Below, piece after piece: positions 8,334 through 18,483 of a stretch of DNA of 64,000 nt (position 1 is the first letter of the stretch; every line of letters starts with the position of its first letter). Both the position numbers and the translations under genes were made by a program. This stretch comes from an uncultured Phascolarctobacterium sp. (GTDB taxonomy: Bacteria; Bacillota; Negativicutes; Acidaminococcales; Acidaminococcaceae). The stretch lies in NCBI GenBank assembly GCA_949285135.1, contig CASDXO010000002.1, positions 1 through 64,000 on the forward strand. The letters are read 5' to 3'. The notes below the pieces were generated by a model. That model was not told the DNA's origin. It did no database searches and saw only the letters and a program-made list of their open reading frames with translations.

Positions 8334-8359
8334 ACGTGATAATTTTAATAAATATATTA

Positions 8360-8388
8360 TTGACATACTAAAAATAATATGCTAATAT
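8360..8388 (+). promoter_or_regulatory. Promoter for rpoBC
   Basis: Consensus TTGACA at 8360-8365, 17-base spacer, TAATAT at 8383-8388 preceded by TGC (extended -10). It lies just after the exporter operon and is expected to drive rpoBC independently of rplJL. The predicted leader is about 210 bases long. Confidence 0.75.
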
Positions 8389-8394
8389 AATATA

Positions 8395-8604
8395 CTACAT
8401 CAATAAGAATGAATGCAGGTATGATTGACAACATATACGTTGGGTCAGTGGTTGAACGGCGTATTTTGCTTATAGTGTAAAGATGAAGCACATTCATCGC
8501 AGACAACAGACAAGGTCCTTGTGGTAAGAACCTTGTTTTTTTTGTCGACGATTGATTGTGCTGGTTTTGCGTGCCTGACAAAATATGAAGGGGTGAGGAA
8601 TTAC
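8395..8604 (+). promoter_or_regulatory. Structured rpoBC leader with terminator-like hairpin
   Basis: Three potential stem-loops precede rpoB. The first pairs TGACAAC (8426-8432) with GTT and GTCA downstream of it. The second pairs GATGAA (8482-8487) with TTCATC (8493-8498). The third pairs ACAAGGT (8510-8516) with ACCTTGT (8530-8536) and runs into eight T (8536-8543), so it resembles an intrinsic terminator. CAAGG at 8511-8515 could instead pair with CCTTG at 8517-8521, an exclusive alternative. This layout suggests attenuation, but no known leader family is recognised. Confidence 0.5.
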
Positions 8605-11600
8605 ATGTTTAAACCGGTTCCAGTAGGTGATAGGATTCGGTATAGTTATGCAAGAATCAATGAAGTATTGCCGATGCCTCATTTGATTGATATCCAGAGA
8701 AAATCCTATGAGTGGTTTATCAAGGAAGGTTTGTGTGAAATCTTCCATGACATTTCTCCAATAAAAGATTTTACCGGTAATTTAGAACTTTCCTTCGAGA
8801 ATTTCGAGCTGGGTAAGCCTAAATATAGCGTTGAAGAGTGCAAAGAAAGAGATGAATCCTATTCTGCACCGATGAACGTCAAAGTACGTCTGGTATACAA
8901 AGATACCGGTGAAATCAAGGAATCCTCTGTATTTATGGGAGATTTCCCGTTAATGACGGAGACCGGTACTTTTGTTATCAATGGTGCTGAACGTGTAATC
9001 GTCAGCCAGTTAGTTCGTTCTCCCGGTGTTTATTATTCCATTGATATTGACCCCAGCGGCAAAAAGCTGTACAGCACTACCGTTATTCCTAACCGTGGCG
9101 CCTGGATTGAATATGAGACCGATATCAATGACGTTATCTATGCCCGCGTAGATCGTACCAGAAAATTGCCTGCAACCGTTTTGCTGCGTGCGCTGGGTTT
9201 GTCCTCCAATGAGGAAATAATCAAGGTGTTTGGCGAACATCCCTATGTGCTGGCTACTTTGGAAAAAGATACTACCAACAACAGAGAGGAAGCTCTGATT
9301 GAAATCTACAAAAAGCTGCGTCCAGGCGAACCTCCTACACTGGAAAACGCTACCCAGCTGATTGAAGCTACTTTCTTTGACAACAGACGCTATGATCTGG
9401 CAAGCGTAGGCCGTTATAAATTAAATAAAAAATTAGGCTGGCGCAATCGTCTGCAGGGTACTGTAATTGCTGAACCGCTGGTTGACATGGAAACCGGCGA
9501 AATTATTCTGCCTGCAGGCACCAAGATGACTGTGGAAAATCTTGATAAGGTTGAAGCAAGCGGTGTTTATAAGGAACAGGGACTGCGCAAGCTGAAAATT
9601 AAATTTAAAGATCAGGATATGGATCTGCTGTTTACCACCGGTATCGACGAAAAAATTCGTACCATTACCGTGGAAGACGTGCTCGTATCCTTCAATTATT
9701 TGCTGAACCTGATGGACGGTCATGGTACCGGCGATGATATTGACCATCTGGGCAATCGTCGTGTACGCTGCGTAGGCGAATTGCTGCAAAATCAGTTCCG
9801 TATTGGTCTGGCACGTATGGAAAGAGTTGTCAGAGAGCGTATGACTATTCAGGATACTGAGGTTATTACTCCGCAGGCTCTTATCAATATTCGTCCTGTT
9901 GTGGCTGCAATCAAGGAATTCTTTGGCAGCAGCCAGCTGTCTCAGTTCATGGATCAGAACAACCCGCTGGCAGAGCTGACTCATAAACGCCGTCTGTCCG
10001 CACTTGGTCCTGGTGGTTTGAGCCGTGAACGTGCAGGTTATGAAGTCCGCGACGTACATAACTCCCACTATGGCCGTATGTGTCCTATCGAGACTCCTGA
10101 AGGTCCTAACATCGGTCTTATCGGTTCTCTGTCTACCTTTGCCGTTATCAACAAATACGGCTTTATGGAAACTCCGTATCGCCGCGTTGATAAGGAAAAC
10201 AAGCGCGTAACCGATGAAGTTTACTATATGACTGCTGATGAAGAAGATAAGTACATTATTGCGCAGGCCAACGAACCTTTGGATGAAAATGGCTACTTCT
10301 TGGAAGACCGTGTAACTGCCCGTGCGAAAGATGACGTACTTTCTCTGCCGCCTGACCAGGTAGACTACATGGACGTTTCTCCTAAACAGGTTGTGTCCAT
10401 TGCAACTGCTCTGATTCCGTTCCTGGAAAACGACGATGCTAACCGTGCACTGATGGGCGCGAACATGCAGCGTCAGGCAGTACCCCTGCTGTGTACTCAG
10501 GCTCCGATTATCGGTACCGGTATGGAATACAAGGTTGCTGTTGACTCCGGTGTCTGCGTACTGGCAAAACGTGCCGGTACTGTTGAACGCGTAGTCGGCA
10601 ATGAAATTCGTGTACGTGCTGAAAACGGCGAGCTTGATGTATATCCGCTGCTTAAATTTAAACGTTCCAACCAGGGTACCTGCGTAAATCAGCGTCCTAT
10701 CGTTTATAAAGGCGATAAAGTTGTGGAAAAACAGGTTCTGGCAGATGGTCCGGCAACTGATCATGGTGAACTGGCACTTGGTCATAACGTCATTGTTGCC
10801 TATATGCCCTGGGAAGGCTATAACTACGAAGACGCCGTACTGCTTAATGAAGACCTGGTAAAGGCTGATGTCTTTACTTCCATTCATATAGAAGAATATG
10901 ACTGTGATGCCCGTGATACCAAATTAGGTAAAGAAGAAATCACTCGTGAGATTCCCAACGTTTCTGAAGAAGCGCTGAAGGATCTGGATGAACGCGGCAT
11001 TATCCGCATCGGTGCGGAAGTACGCCCCGGCGATATTCTGGTAGGCAAGGTAACTCCGAAAGGTGAAACTGAGCTTACTGCAGAAGAACGTCTGCTGCGT
11101 GCAATTTTTGGTGAAAAAGCCCGCGAAGTACGTGACAGCTCTCTTCGTGTACCGCATGGTGAAGCAGGTAAGATTGTCAGCGTCAAAGTGTTTAGCCGTG
11201 AAAACGGTGATGAACTGCCTCCGGGAGTAAATGAACAGGTACGTGTTCACATTGCTCAGAAACGTAAGATTTCTGAAGGCGATAAGATGGCAGGCCGTCA
11301 TGGTAACAAAGGTGTCGTTTCCCGCATTATGGCTCGTGAGGATATGCCCTTCCTGCCCAGCGGCGAACCGGTACATATCGTACTGAATCCTCTGGGCGTA
11401 CCTTCCCGTATGAACATCGGCCAGATTTTGGAGAACCATCTTGGCTGGGCTGCCCGTGCACTCGGTATGCAGATTGCCAACGATGCTGAAGGCCTGGTTG
11501 AAAAACTGAATAAATATGGCTATGACGTTGAAAAGAACGGTATGCCGGAAACAGTTGAAATTGACAGATTTGGCGATCAGAGCGTACGTGCCGTACAGAT

Positions 11601-12303
11601 TTCCGTACCTGTATTCGACGGCGCACATGAACAGGATATTGCCGACGCTCTGGAACTGGCAGGCATTGATGCTACTGCCAAGACTACCCTGTACGACGGA
11701 CGTACCGGCGAACCTTTCGACAACAAGGTAACTGTCGGCCTGACTTATATGCTCAAGCTGCACCATCTGGTAGATGATAAGATTCATGCCCGCAGCACCG
11801 GCCCGTACTCTTTGGTTACTCAGCAGCCTCTGGGCGGTAAAGCTCAGTTTGGCGGCCAGAGATTCGGTGAAATGGAAGTTTGGGCGCTGGAAGCATACGG
11901 CGCTGCTTATACCCTGCAGGAAATTCTTACCGTTAAGTCCGATGACGTTGTTGGTCGTGTAAAAACTTACGAAGCAATCGTTAAGGGTGAAAATGTTCCT
12001 GATCCGGGTATCCCCGAATCCTTCAAAGTACTTGTTAAAGAGCTGCAGAGTATCGGTCTTGACATTAAAGTACTCAATGAAGATGAAGAAGAAATTTCCC
12101 TGCGCGATACTGATGATGACATTGCTGAAACCGCACGTGAGGTTGATCTGAATATTGAAGGTCAGATCAGCGAAGCGCCTGCTGAACAGCAAAATGATGA
12201 TTATGCAGATAATGACGCTACCGAAGATATGCCTGACGTGATTGCTGATTTGGGCAATTTCACGATTAAAGACGGCGAATCTGATCTTGATGACGATATG
12301 TAA
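8605..12303 (+). CDS. rpoB: DNA-directed RNA polymerase subunit beta
   Basis: A 1232-residue beta subunit. I chose ATG 8605 ([20 protein letters not shown]) after GTGAGGA; an upstream in-frame extension would run through the leader hairpin. The rifampicin region reads [20 protein letters not shown] followed by [11 protein letters not shown], with the usual Asp, His and Ser of rifampicin-sensitive enzymes. [15 protein letters not shown] marks the conserved active-centre segment, and [21 protein letters not shown] the C-terminal clamp. An acidic tail (about 1170-1232) closes the protein. rpoC follows after 20 bases. Confidence 0.98.
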   Translation: MFKPVPVGDRIRYSYARINEVLPMPHLIDIQRKSYEWFIKEGLCEIFHDISPIKDFTGNLELSFENFELGKPKYSVEECKERDESYSAPMNVKVRLVYKDTGEIKESSVFMGDFPLMTETGTFVINGAERVIVSQLVRSPGVYYSIDIDPSGKKLYSTTVIPNRGAWIEYETDINDVIYARVDRTRKLPATVLLRALGLSSNEEIIKVFGEHPYVLATLEKDTTNNREEALIEIYKKLRPGEPPTLENATQLIEATFFDNRRYDLASVGRYKLNKKLGWRNRLQGTVIAEPLVDMETGEIILPAGTKMTVENLDKVEASGVYKEQGLRKLKIKFKDQDMDLLFTTGIDEKIRTITVEDVLVSFNYLLNLMDGHGTGDDIDHLGNRRVRCVGELLQNQFRIGLARMERVVRERMTIQDTEVITPQALINIRPVVAAIKEFFGSSQLSQFMDQNNPLAELTHKRRLSALGPGGLSRERAGYEVRDVHNSHYGRMCPIETPEGPNIGLIGSLSTFAVINKYGFMETPYRRVDKENKRVTDEVYYMTADEEDKYIIAQANEPLDENGYFLEDRVTARAKDDVLSLPPDQVDYMDVSPKQVVSIATALIPFLENDDANRALMGANMQRQAVPLLCTQAPIIGTGMEYKVAVDSGVCVLAKRAGTVERVVGNEIRVRAENGELDVYPLLKFKRSNQGTCVNQRPIVYKGDKVVEKQVLADGPATDHGELALGHNVIVAYMPWEGYNYEDAVLLNEDLVKADVFTSIHIEEYDCDARDTKLGKEEITREIPNVSEEALKDLDERGIIRIGAEVRPGDILVGKVTPKGETELTAEERLLRAIFGEKAREVRDSSLRVPHGEAGKIVSVKVFSRENGDELPPGVNEQVRVHIAQKRKISEGDKMAGRHGNKGVVSRIMAREDMPFLPSGEPVHIVLNPLGVPSRMNIGQILENHLGWAARALGMQIANDAEGLVEKLNKYGYDVEKNGMPETVEIDRFGDQSVRAVQISVPVFDGAHEQDIADALELAGIDATAKTTLYDGRTGEPFDNKVTVGLTYMLKLHHLVDDKIHARSTGPYSLVTQQPLGGKAQFGGQRFGEMEVWALEAYGAAYTLQEILTVKSDDVVGRVKTYEAIVKGENVPDPGIPESFKVLVKELQSIGLDIKVLNEDEEEISLRDTDDDIAETAREVDLNIEGQISEAPAEQQNDDYADNDATEDMPDVIADLGNFTIKDGESDLDDDM

Positions 12304-12323
12304 TAGAAGGGAGCGAGCAATTC

Positions 12324-15300
12324 TTGTTAGATGTAAATAATTTTGAGTCTATGCGTATCGGTTTAGCTTCTCCGGACCAGATAAGAGCCTGGTCCTATGG
12401 TGAAGTAAAGAAACCGGAAACCATCAATTACAGAACACTGAAGCCGGAACGCGACGGCCTGTTCTGTGAAAGGATTTTCGGGCCTACCAAAGACTGGGAA
12501 TGCCATTGCGGCAAATATAAACGTATCCGCTATAAAGGCATCATCTGCGATAAATGCGGCGTTGAAGTAACCCGCAGCAAAGTTCGTCGTGACCGTATGG
12601 GTCATATCGAACTGGCAGCTCCTGTATCTCATATCTGGTACTTTAAAGGTATCCCCAGCCGCATGGGTCTGATCCTGGATATTTCTCCCCGCAGCCTGGA
12701 AAAGGTACTGTATTTTGCTAACTATATCGTACTGGATCCCGGCGATACCCCGCTGGTAAAGAAACAGCTGCTCAGCGAAAGCGAATATGTTGAAGCACGC
12801 GATAAATACGGCGATGAATTTGAAGTAGGCATGGGTGCTGCTGCCATTAAACAGCTGCTGCAGGAAATTGATCTGCAGCAATTGACTGACGAACTGCGTG
12901 CAGAAATGAAGGAAGTAAGCGGTCAGCGCAAAGTGCGTGCCGTACGCCGTCTGGAAGTCTGCGAAGCATTCCTTAAATCCGGTAACCGTCCGGAATGGAT
13001 GATTCTTGACGTAGTACCGGTTATTCCTCCTGAACTGCGTCCTATGGTACAGCTGGATGGCGGACGTTTTGCAACTTCCGACCTGAATGATTTGTATCGT
13101 CGCGTAATTAACCGTAACAACCGTCTGAAACGTTTGCTGGAGCTGCATGCTCCTGATATTATCGTACGTAATGAAAAACGTATGCTGCAGGAAGCAGTAG
13201 ATGCCCTGATTGATAACGGTCGTCGTGGACGCCCTGTAACCGGCCCTGGCAACAGACCTTTGAAATCCCTTTCCGATATGCTGAAAGGCAAACAGGGTCG
13301 TTTCCGCCAGAACCTGCTTGGTAAACGTGTTGACTACTCCGGTCGTTCCGTTATCGTAGTAGGTCCTGAACTGAAAATGCACCAGTGCGGTCTGCCGAAA
13401 GAAATGGCTCTGGAGCTGTTTAAACCTTTTGTAATGAAACGTCTGGTAAACAGCGGCGAAGCTACCAATATCAAGAGTGCAAAACGCATGGTTGAACGTG
13501 CCAATAATGTTGTTTGGGACGTTTTGGAAGAAGTAATCAAAGAACATCCTGTACTGCTGAACCGTGCACCGACTCTGCACAGACTTGGCATTCAGGCTTT
13601 CGAGCCTATCCTGTCTGAGGGTCGTGCCATCAAACTGCATCCGCTGGTATGTACTGCATATAATGCCGACTTCGACGGTGACCAGATGGCTGTCCATCTG
13701 CCGCTTTCCGTAGAAGCTCAGGCTGAAGCGCGTATGCTGATGCTGTCTGTAAATAATATCCTGGCTCCGAAAGACGGCAAACCTGTTGCTGTTCCTACTC
13801 AGGATATGGTTCTTGGTTCCTACTACCTGACCATTGTAAAAGAAGGTGCCAAAGGTGAAGGCCGCCGCTTCTCCAGTATTGAAGAAGCACAGCTGGCTTA
13901 TTTCCACGGCGTGGTAGACCTGCAGGCACTGATTAAAGTATATATTCCTAATGACCATATTATCGGCGAAGAGAAAACTGAAGGCGTAAGCCTCGTTACT
14001 ACCACTGTCGGCAATACCATCTTTAACAGTGAACTGCCGAAAGAAATGCGTTACTACCATAAGGAAGTTAATGCTGACGGTAAAGAAGAATGGCATCTTG
14101 GCAAACTGATTGATAAAAAGGAACTGGGTAAACTGGTTGCCAAAGCACATAAACTGTACGGCAATCTGCGTACCGCAGAAATTCTGGATATTGTCAAGAA
14201 AATGGGCTATGATAACGCTTGTAAAGCCGGCATCTCCATTGCTACTTCCGATATCAAGATTCCTGCTGAAAAAGCTGCTATTCTTGACGCAACAGAAAAA
14301 GAAGTCGATAAGACTGAAAGACTGTTCCGCCGCGGCTTGATGAGCCCTGATGAACGTTATCGTAAGGTTATTGATCTGTGGACTGAAGCTACCGATAAAG
14401 TTACTGAAAAACTTATGGCTACCACCATGGACAAATTTAACTCCGTATATATGATGGCTAATTCCGGTGCCCGCGGTAACGTACAGCAGATTCGTCAGCT
14501 GGCTGGTATGCGTGGCCTGATGGCCGATCCTTCCGGCCGCATCATCGACCGTCCTATTAAGGCAAACTTCCGTGAAGGCCTGACCATTTTGGAATACTTC
14601 ATTTCTACTCACGGTGCCCGCAAAGGCTTGGCTGATACCGCACTGCGTACTGCTGACTCCGGTTATCTGACCCGTCGTCTGGTAGACGTTGCTCAGGATG
14701 TTATTGTACGTGAAGATGACTGCGACGTAGTAGGCATGAATCTGGTTAAGGAACGCAACCGTCTGTGCAAGGCTGTTCTTGGCTGCAGCCAGAATAAGAT
14801 TCGCGAAAGTGTTCTTGGACGTACACTGGCTTCCGGTATTACTGCCGAAGACGGTCATATCGTTGCAGAAGCAGATACTATTATTACAGAAGATCTGTAT
14901 AAGAAACTTACAGCTGCAAAGGTTGAAGAAATCGTTCTGTATGTAAATGAAGATATGAACGGTGAAGAAACCGAAAAAGTACGCATCAATATCAGCGATG
15001 AATATGCTAACAAAGTATTGAAAGAAGCAATGCTGCATAACTTTGAAGGCAAGGAAGTTGCTGCTGATATCGTAAACGGTGAAGGTGAAGTGCTGGCTCA
15101 TATGGGTGATACCATGACTGCCGAAACTATCGACGCCATCTTGGCTGACGGTACCGTTAAAGAAATGCGTATTCGCAATAACGATATTGCCGGTATTGAA
15201 GTTGAAGCCATTACCGAAGGTAAAAACAAACAGACCGTTATCGAGTCCCTGCATGACCGTATCATCGGCCGTAACCTGGCAGAAGATATCTGTGATGAAA

Positions 15301-16325
15301 ACGGTGAAGTACTGTTCCATATTAATGAGTATATTACTGAAGAAATGGCTGAAAAGATCTGCACTCTGCGTGAAAAAGTTAAGATTCGCAGTGTCCTGAC
15401 CTGTAAGGCTAAATTTGGTGTCTGCCGTAAATGCTATGGCCGCAACCTGGCAACCGGCAAAAATGTTGATGTCGGTGAAGCAGTTGGCACCATTGCAGCA
15501 CAGTCCATCGGTGAACCTGGTACCCAGCTTACCATGCGTACCTTCCATACCGGCGGCGTTGCAGGCGGTGACGATATTACCCAGGGTCTGCCTCGTGTTG
15601 AAGAACTGTTTGAAGCACGTAAACCGAAACATCCTGGTATCCTTACGGAAAACACTGGTTTTGTTCATATCATCGAAGAAGGCGGCGCACGTCGCGTAAT
15701 CGTTACCGGTGAAGACGGACTTGGCCAGGAATACACTATTCCGTATGGTGCTAAACTGGCTGTAATCGAAGGTCAGCAGATTGAAAAAGGCGACCGTCTG
15801 ACAGAAGGTTCTCTCAATCCGCATGATATCCTGCGTATTAGCGGCGTAAAAGCAACCCAGCGTTATCTGGTACAACAGGTTGTTGGTGTTTATAAATCCC
15901 AGGGCGTTGATATCAACAGTAAGCATATTGAAGTAATGGTTCGTCAGATGATGCGTAAAGTTCGTATCGAAGAATCCGGCGACACTACGATGCTGCCCGG
16001 CGAGTACGTTGATGTAGCTGAATTTGAACAGCAGAATGAAGAAATGCTGGAAGCTGGCAAGGAACCTGCTGAAGGCCGTCCGATTCTGCTTGGTATCACC
16101 AAAGCTTCTCTGGCAACTGATTCCTTCCTTTCTGCAGCATCCTTCCAGGAAACTACTCGTGTCCTGACTGATGCGGCTATCAAGGGCAAGGTTGACCCGT
16201 TGCTGGGCCTGAAAGAAAATGTCATTATTGGTAAGCTGATTCCTGCTGGAACCGGCATGAGCCGTTACCGTGATATTAAGATTAAATATAATCTTACCCG
16301 TGACGAAAAGAAAGATAACGAATAA
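12324..16325 (+). CDS. rpoC: DNA-directed RNA polymerase subunit beta-prime, with expanded zinc-site region
   Basis: A 1333-residue beta-prime subunit starting at TTG ([20 protein letters not shown]) after AAGGGAG. The N-terminal zinc finger is [19 protein letters not shown] and the catalytic loop is NADFDGDQM. The second zinc site is C800, C1027, C1034 and C1037. In E. coli the first two of these cysteines lie about 74 residues apart; here 227. The extra length holds two more copies of the roughly 75-residue motif that is normally single before the last three cysteines. The protein is longer than the roughly 1200 residues of B. subtilis. An intrinsic terminator follows. Confidence 0.98.
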   Translation: MLDVNNFESMRIGLASPDQIRAWSYGEVKKPETINYRTLKPERDGLFCERIFGPTKDWECHCGKYKRIRYKGIICDKCGVEVTRSKVRRDRMGHIELAAPVSHIWYFKGIPSRMGLILDISPRSLEKVLYFANYIVLDPGDTPLVKKQLLSESEYVEARDKYGDEFEVGMGAAAIKQLLQEIDLQQLTDELRAEMKEVSGQRKVRAVRRLEVCEAFLKSGNRPEWMILDVVPVIPPELRPMVQLDGGRFATSDLNDLYRRVINRNNRLKRLLELHAPDIIVRNEKRMLQEAVDALIDNGRRGRPVTGPGNRPLKSLSDMLKGKQGRFRQNLLGKRVDYSGRSVIVVGPELKMHQCGLPKEMALELFKPFVMKRLVNSGEATNIKSAKRMVERANNVVWDVLEEVIKEHPVLLNRAPTLHRLGIQAFEPILSEGRAIKLHPLVCTAYNADFDGDQMAVHLPLSVEAQAEARMLMLSVNNILAPKDGKPVAVPTQDMVLGSYYLTIVKEGAKGEGRRFSSIEEAQLAYFHGVVDLQALIKVYIPNDHIIGEEKTEGVSLVTTTVGNTIFNSELPKEMRYYHKEVNADGKEEWHLGKLIDKKELGKLVAKAHKLYGNLRTAEILDIVKKMGYDNACKAGISIATSDIKIPAEKAAILDATEKEVDKTERLFRRGLMSPDERYRKVIDLWTEATDKVTEKLMATTMDKFNSVYMMANSGARGNVQQIRQLAGMRGLMADPSGRIIDRPIKANFREGLTILEYFISTHGARKGLADTALRTADSGYLTRRLVDVAQDVIVREDDCDVVGMNLVKERNRLCKAVLGCSQNKIRESVLGRTLASGITAEDGHIVAEADTIITEDLYKKLTAAKVEEIVLYVNEDMNGEETEKVRINISDEYANKVLKEAMLHNFEGKEVAADIVNGEGEVLAHMGDTMTAETIDAILADGTVKEMRIRNNDIAGIEVEAITEGKNKQTVIESLHDRIIGRNLAEDICDENGEVLFHINEYITEEMAEKICTLREKVKIRSVLTCKAKFGVCRKCYGRNLATGKNVDVGEAVGTIAAQSIGEPGTQLTMRTFHTGGVAGGDDITQGLPRVEELFEARKPKHPGILTENTGFVHIIEEGGARRVIVTGEDGLGQEYTIPYGAKLAVIEGQQIEKGDRLTEGSLNPHDILRISGVKATQRYLVQQVVGVYKSQGVDINSKHIEVMVRQMMRKVRIEESGDTTMLPGEYVDVAEFEQQNEEMLEAGKEPAEGRPILLGITKASLATDSFLSAASFQETTRVLTDAAIKGKVDPLLGLKENVIIGKLIPAGTGMSRYRDIKIKYNLTRDEKKDNE

Positions 16326-16338
16326 ATCTTTCCAAAAA

Positions 16339-16382
16339 GAAAACACTGCTTATCCTTTTATGGATAGGCAGTGTTTTTTTGT
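16339..16382 (+). terminator. Intrinsic terminator after rpoC
   Basis: AAACACTGC and TATCC pair with GGATA and GCAGTGTTT around a short T-rich loop, followed by seven T. It ends the rpoBC unit before the two-component genes. Confidence 0.88.
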
Positions 16383-16474
16383 TATATAATAAAGATAAGA
16401 AAATGTTTTTCAGTTTTACTTAATGTTGCAGAGGTAGAGTTATACTGAATTATCATAGTTAATGAGGTGCGATT

Positions 16475-17140
16475 ATGAAAGTATTATTGGCTGAAGATGA
16501 CAGAAACTTGGGCAGGCTGCTTTCTATGCTGCTGCGTAAAGAGAATATAGCTGTAGACTGGACGGAAAATGGCAGGGAAGCGTATGATAAATGCTACAGT
16601 GATGGGTATGATGTTCTGATTTTAGATTGGATGCTGCCGGAAATGAGTGGTGTAGAACTGTGCCGAAGATTACGCGAGGAGGAATATTCCGGAAAAATTT
16701 TGCTGCTGACTGCCAGAGATACGGTAGAAGATAAAGTAGAAGGACTTAACAGCGGCGCGGATGACTATATGATTAAGCCTTTTGATGTTCAGGAACTGAT
16801 TGCCAGACTTAATGCCCTTGTCAGAAGACAGGGACAATATACAGCAGAGAATATAATGTATGGTAATTATGTATTGGAACGCAGCAGCTACAGTTTGGTA
16901 TGTGGCAGACAGAAAATAGAATTGCGGCCGCGGGAATTTAAGCTGCTGGAAATCTTATTAAATAATCGAGGACAGATTATTCCGCGGGAAATATTACAGG
17001 AAAGAGTCTGGGGCATTAATAATGATGTGACAGAAAATAATCTTGATGTGCATATCAGACTGCTGCGCAAAAAGATTATGACACTGGCAGGCGAGAATAT
17101 CATTCATACGGTAAGAGGCGTAGGGTATTATGTGGAATAA
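16475..17140 (+). CDS. OmpR/PhoB-family response regulator
   Basis: A 221-residue regulator. The receiver domain (about 1-115) has acidic residues E7, D8 and D9, the phospho-acceptor D51 in VLILDWMLPE, the switch Thr in LLLTARD and the conserved Lys in MIKPFD. The C-terminal winged helix (about 125-221) ends with NLDVHIRLLRKKI and TVRGVGYYVE. GAGGTG precedes the ATG. It overlaps the histidine kinase gene by 11 bases. The ArnT-like gene downstream suggests it controls envelope modification, as PmrA does; that link is inferred from position only. Confidence 0.93.
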   Translation: MKVLLAEDDRNLGRLLSMLLRKENIAVDWTENGREAYDKCYSDGYDVLILDWMLPEMSGVELCRRLREEEYSGKILLLTARDTVEDKVEGLNSGADDYMIKPFDVQELIARLNALVRRQGQYTAENIMYGNYVLERSSYSLVCGRQKIELRPREFKLLEILLNNRGQIIPREILQERVWGINNDVTENNLDVHIRLLRKKIMTLAGENIIHTVRGVGYYVE

Positions 17141-18404
17141 TATTTTTGAAAAACTGCGGAAGCGCATGACGCTGATGTATGCCTTTATTTTTGGTATGCT
17201 TATATTGTTAGTAGTGGGTGTGACCTACTGCCTGGTCTGGTATGCAGTACTGATGCATGAAAAAGAAGGGCTGGTAGCGCAGATATACCATGAAGCAGAA
17301 GAATATGTGGCAACAGAAGAAGCACCGGTGTCTGATGTAGCTATCAAAAACGGTAGCATGCTGGCTTTTTTGGTAAAACCGGATAACAAAACGGTGCTGC
17401 TTGACCAGCTGCAAGGTGCGGATGCAGGCGATACCCTGAAAGACCACCGTGAGGATTGGCCGGAAGCTGATAATACGGCACAGATGCTCCGTGTGCGCGA
17501 TGATGTTGGTGAAAGATACAGATATCTGGCAGCGGTAGCACCTGTAAAAGACGGGGATAAGGTAATTGGCCGCCTGTATATGTTTAAGAATATGGAATTT
17601 TATTACGATGCTGCACGTGAAACTTTGTTAATGCTGCTGTGCATTGCTTTGCTTTTATTTATTCCTGCCTGCCTGCTTGGTTACTGGCTTTCTAAACGCA
17701 GCATTCGGCCTATTGGCTTAATGTATGAAAAGCAGAAGCAGTTTACTGCAGACGCTTCCCATGAAATGAGAACTCCTCTGGCTGTGTTAAATCTGGCTGT
17801 GCAGGGACTGCTGGAGGATTCGGAAAGTAAATACAGTCCCTTTGCTGCAGAGACGCTGCAGATGGTTAAGACAGAAGTAGGCAGATTGCGAAATCTGACT
17901 GATACTTTAATGGAGCTGGCACGCAGAGATGATTTGGGACTGCCGGTGAAAAAATGTGAAGTAGACCTTGTTGCACTTATTAGCCGGGTGACGGCACAGT
18001 TTAGTCTGGTAGCAGAAAGGAAACAGCAGAGGATAATAAACGATGTGCCTGAAAGGCTGCTGCTGCATGGCGATGCAGATTCGTTAAATATGCTGCTGAT
18101 TATATTGCTGGATAACGCTGTTAAATATTCGCCGGCTGCTTCAGAAATTATACTTTCTGCCGAAATGAAAAAAGATACTGTGATCCTGAAAGTGGCAGAT
18201 CAGGGCATCGGTATCAGTGATGCTGATAAAGAAAAAGTATTTGACAGATTTTATCGGGTAGATAAAGTCCGCAGCCGTGAACAGGGCGGACTGGGTCTTG
18301 GTCTGGCTTTGGCCCAGTCCATTGTCAGATTGCACCGCGGCAAGATAGCGGTATCAGACAATAAACCTTGCGGTACAATTATGCAGGTTACGCTGCCTAA
18401 ATAG
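17130..18404 (+). CDS. Two-component sensor histidine kinase
   Basis: A 424-residue kinase. Two membrane helices (about 16-38 and 166-186) flank an extracytoplasmic sensor of about 125 residues. The dimerisation/phospho-acceptor box is FTADASHEMRTPLAVLN, followed by the N box (LLDNAVKYSP), G1 box (VADQGIGIS), F region (VFDRFYRVD) and G2 box (GGLGLGLALAQSI). No clear periplasmic sensor family is recognisable. It is co-transcribed with the preceding regulator (11-base overlap). Its stop codon lies only seven bases before the 5' arm of a long hairpin leading into the ArnT-like gene. Confidence 0.93.
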   Translation: MWNNIFEKLRKRMTLMYAFIFGMLILLVVGVTYCLVWYAVLMHEKEGLVAQIYHEAEEYVATEEAPVSDVAIKNGSMLAFLVKPDNKTVLLDQLQGADAGDTLKDHREDWPEADNTAQMLRVRDDVGERYRYLAAVAPVKDGDKVIGRLYMFKNMEFYYDAARETLLMLLCIALLLFIPACLLGYWLSKRSIRPIGLMYEKQKQFTADASHEMRTPLAVLNLAVQGLLEDSESKYSPFAAETLQMVKTEVGRLRNLTDTLMELARRDDLGLPVKKCEVDLVALISRVTAQFSLVAERKQQRIINDVPERLLLHGDADSLNMLLIILLDNAVKYSPAASEIILSAEMKKDTVILKVADQGIGISDADKEKVFDRFYRVDKVRSREQGGLGLGLALAQSIVRLHRGKIAVSDNKPCGTIMQVTLPK

Positions 18405-18410
18405 AAAATT

Positions 18411-18477
18411 ACTCCTTACTTTTCAGCTTGTTTTAAGAAATAATATTTATACTTAAAATAAGTCAAAGGTAAGGAGT
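18411..18477 (+). promoter_or_regulatory. Long hairpin sequestering the ribosome binding site of the ArnT-like gene
   Basis: Bases 18411-18423 pair with 18465-18477 (13 pairs, one G-U). After one mismatch, one A-T pair and one bulge, 18427-18437 pair with 18452-18462 (11 pairs, one G-U). The loop is 14 bases (18438-18451). The Shine-Dalgarno AAGGAG (18471-18476), six to seven bases before the ATG at 18484, lies wholly in the 3' arm. TATACT at 18448-18453, at the loop and arm boundary, could be a -10 element. The hairpin may also act as a weak terminator for the two-component operon. Confidence 0.6.
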
Positions 18478-18483
18478 TTTATT

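Noticed and set aside
8521-8604. 28-residue N-terminal extension of rpoB
   Set aside because: It would start inside the leader hairpin. The ATG at 8605 has a ribosome site and matches the usual RpoB N-terminus.
12363-16346. Very long open frame opposite rpoC (over 1300 codons)
   Set aside because: It is the exact antisense of a conserved gene, lacks a ribosome site and its translation has no recognisable domains. Codon bias of rpoC leaves few stops in this frame. The same applies to long frames opposite rpoB and argJ.
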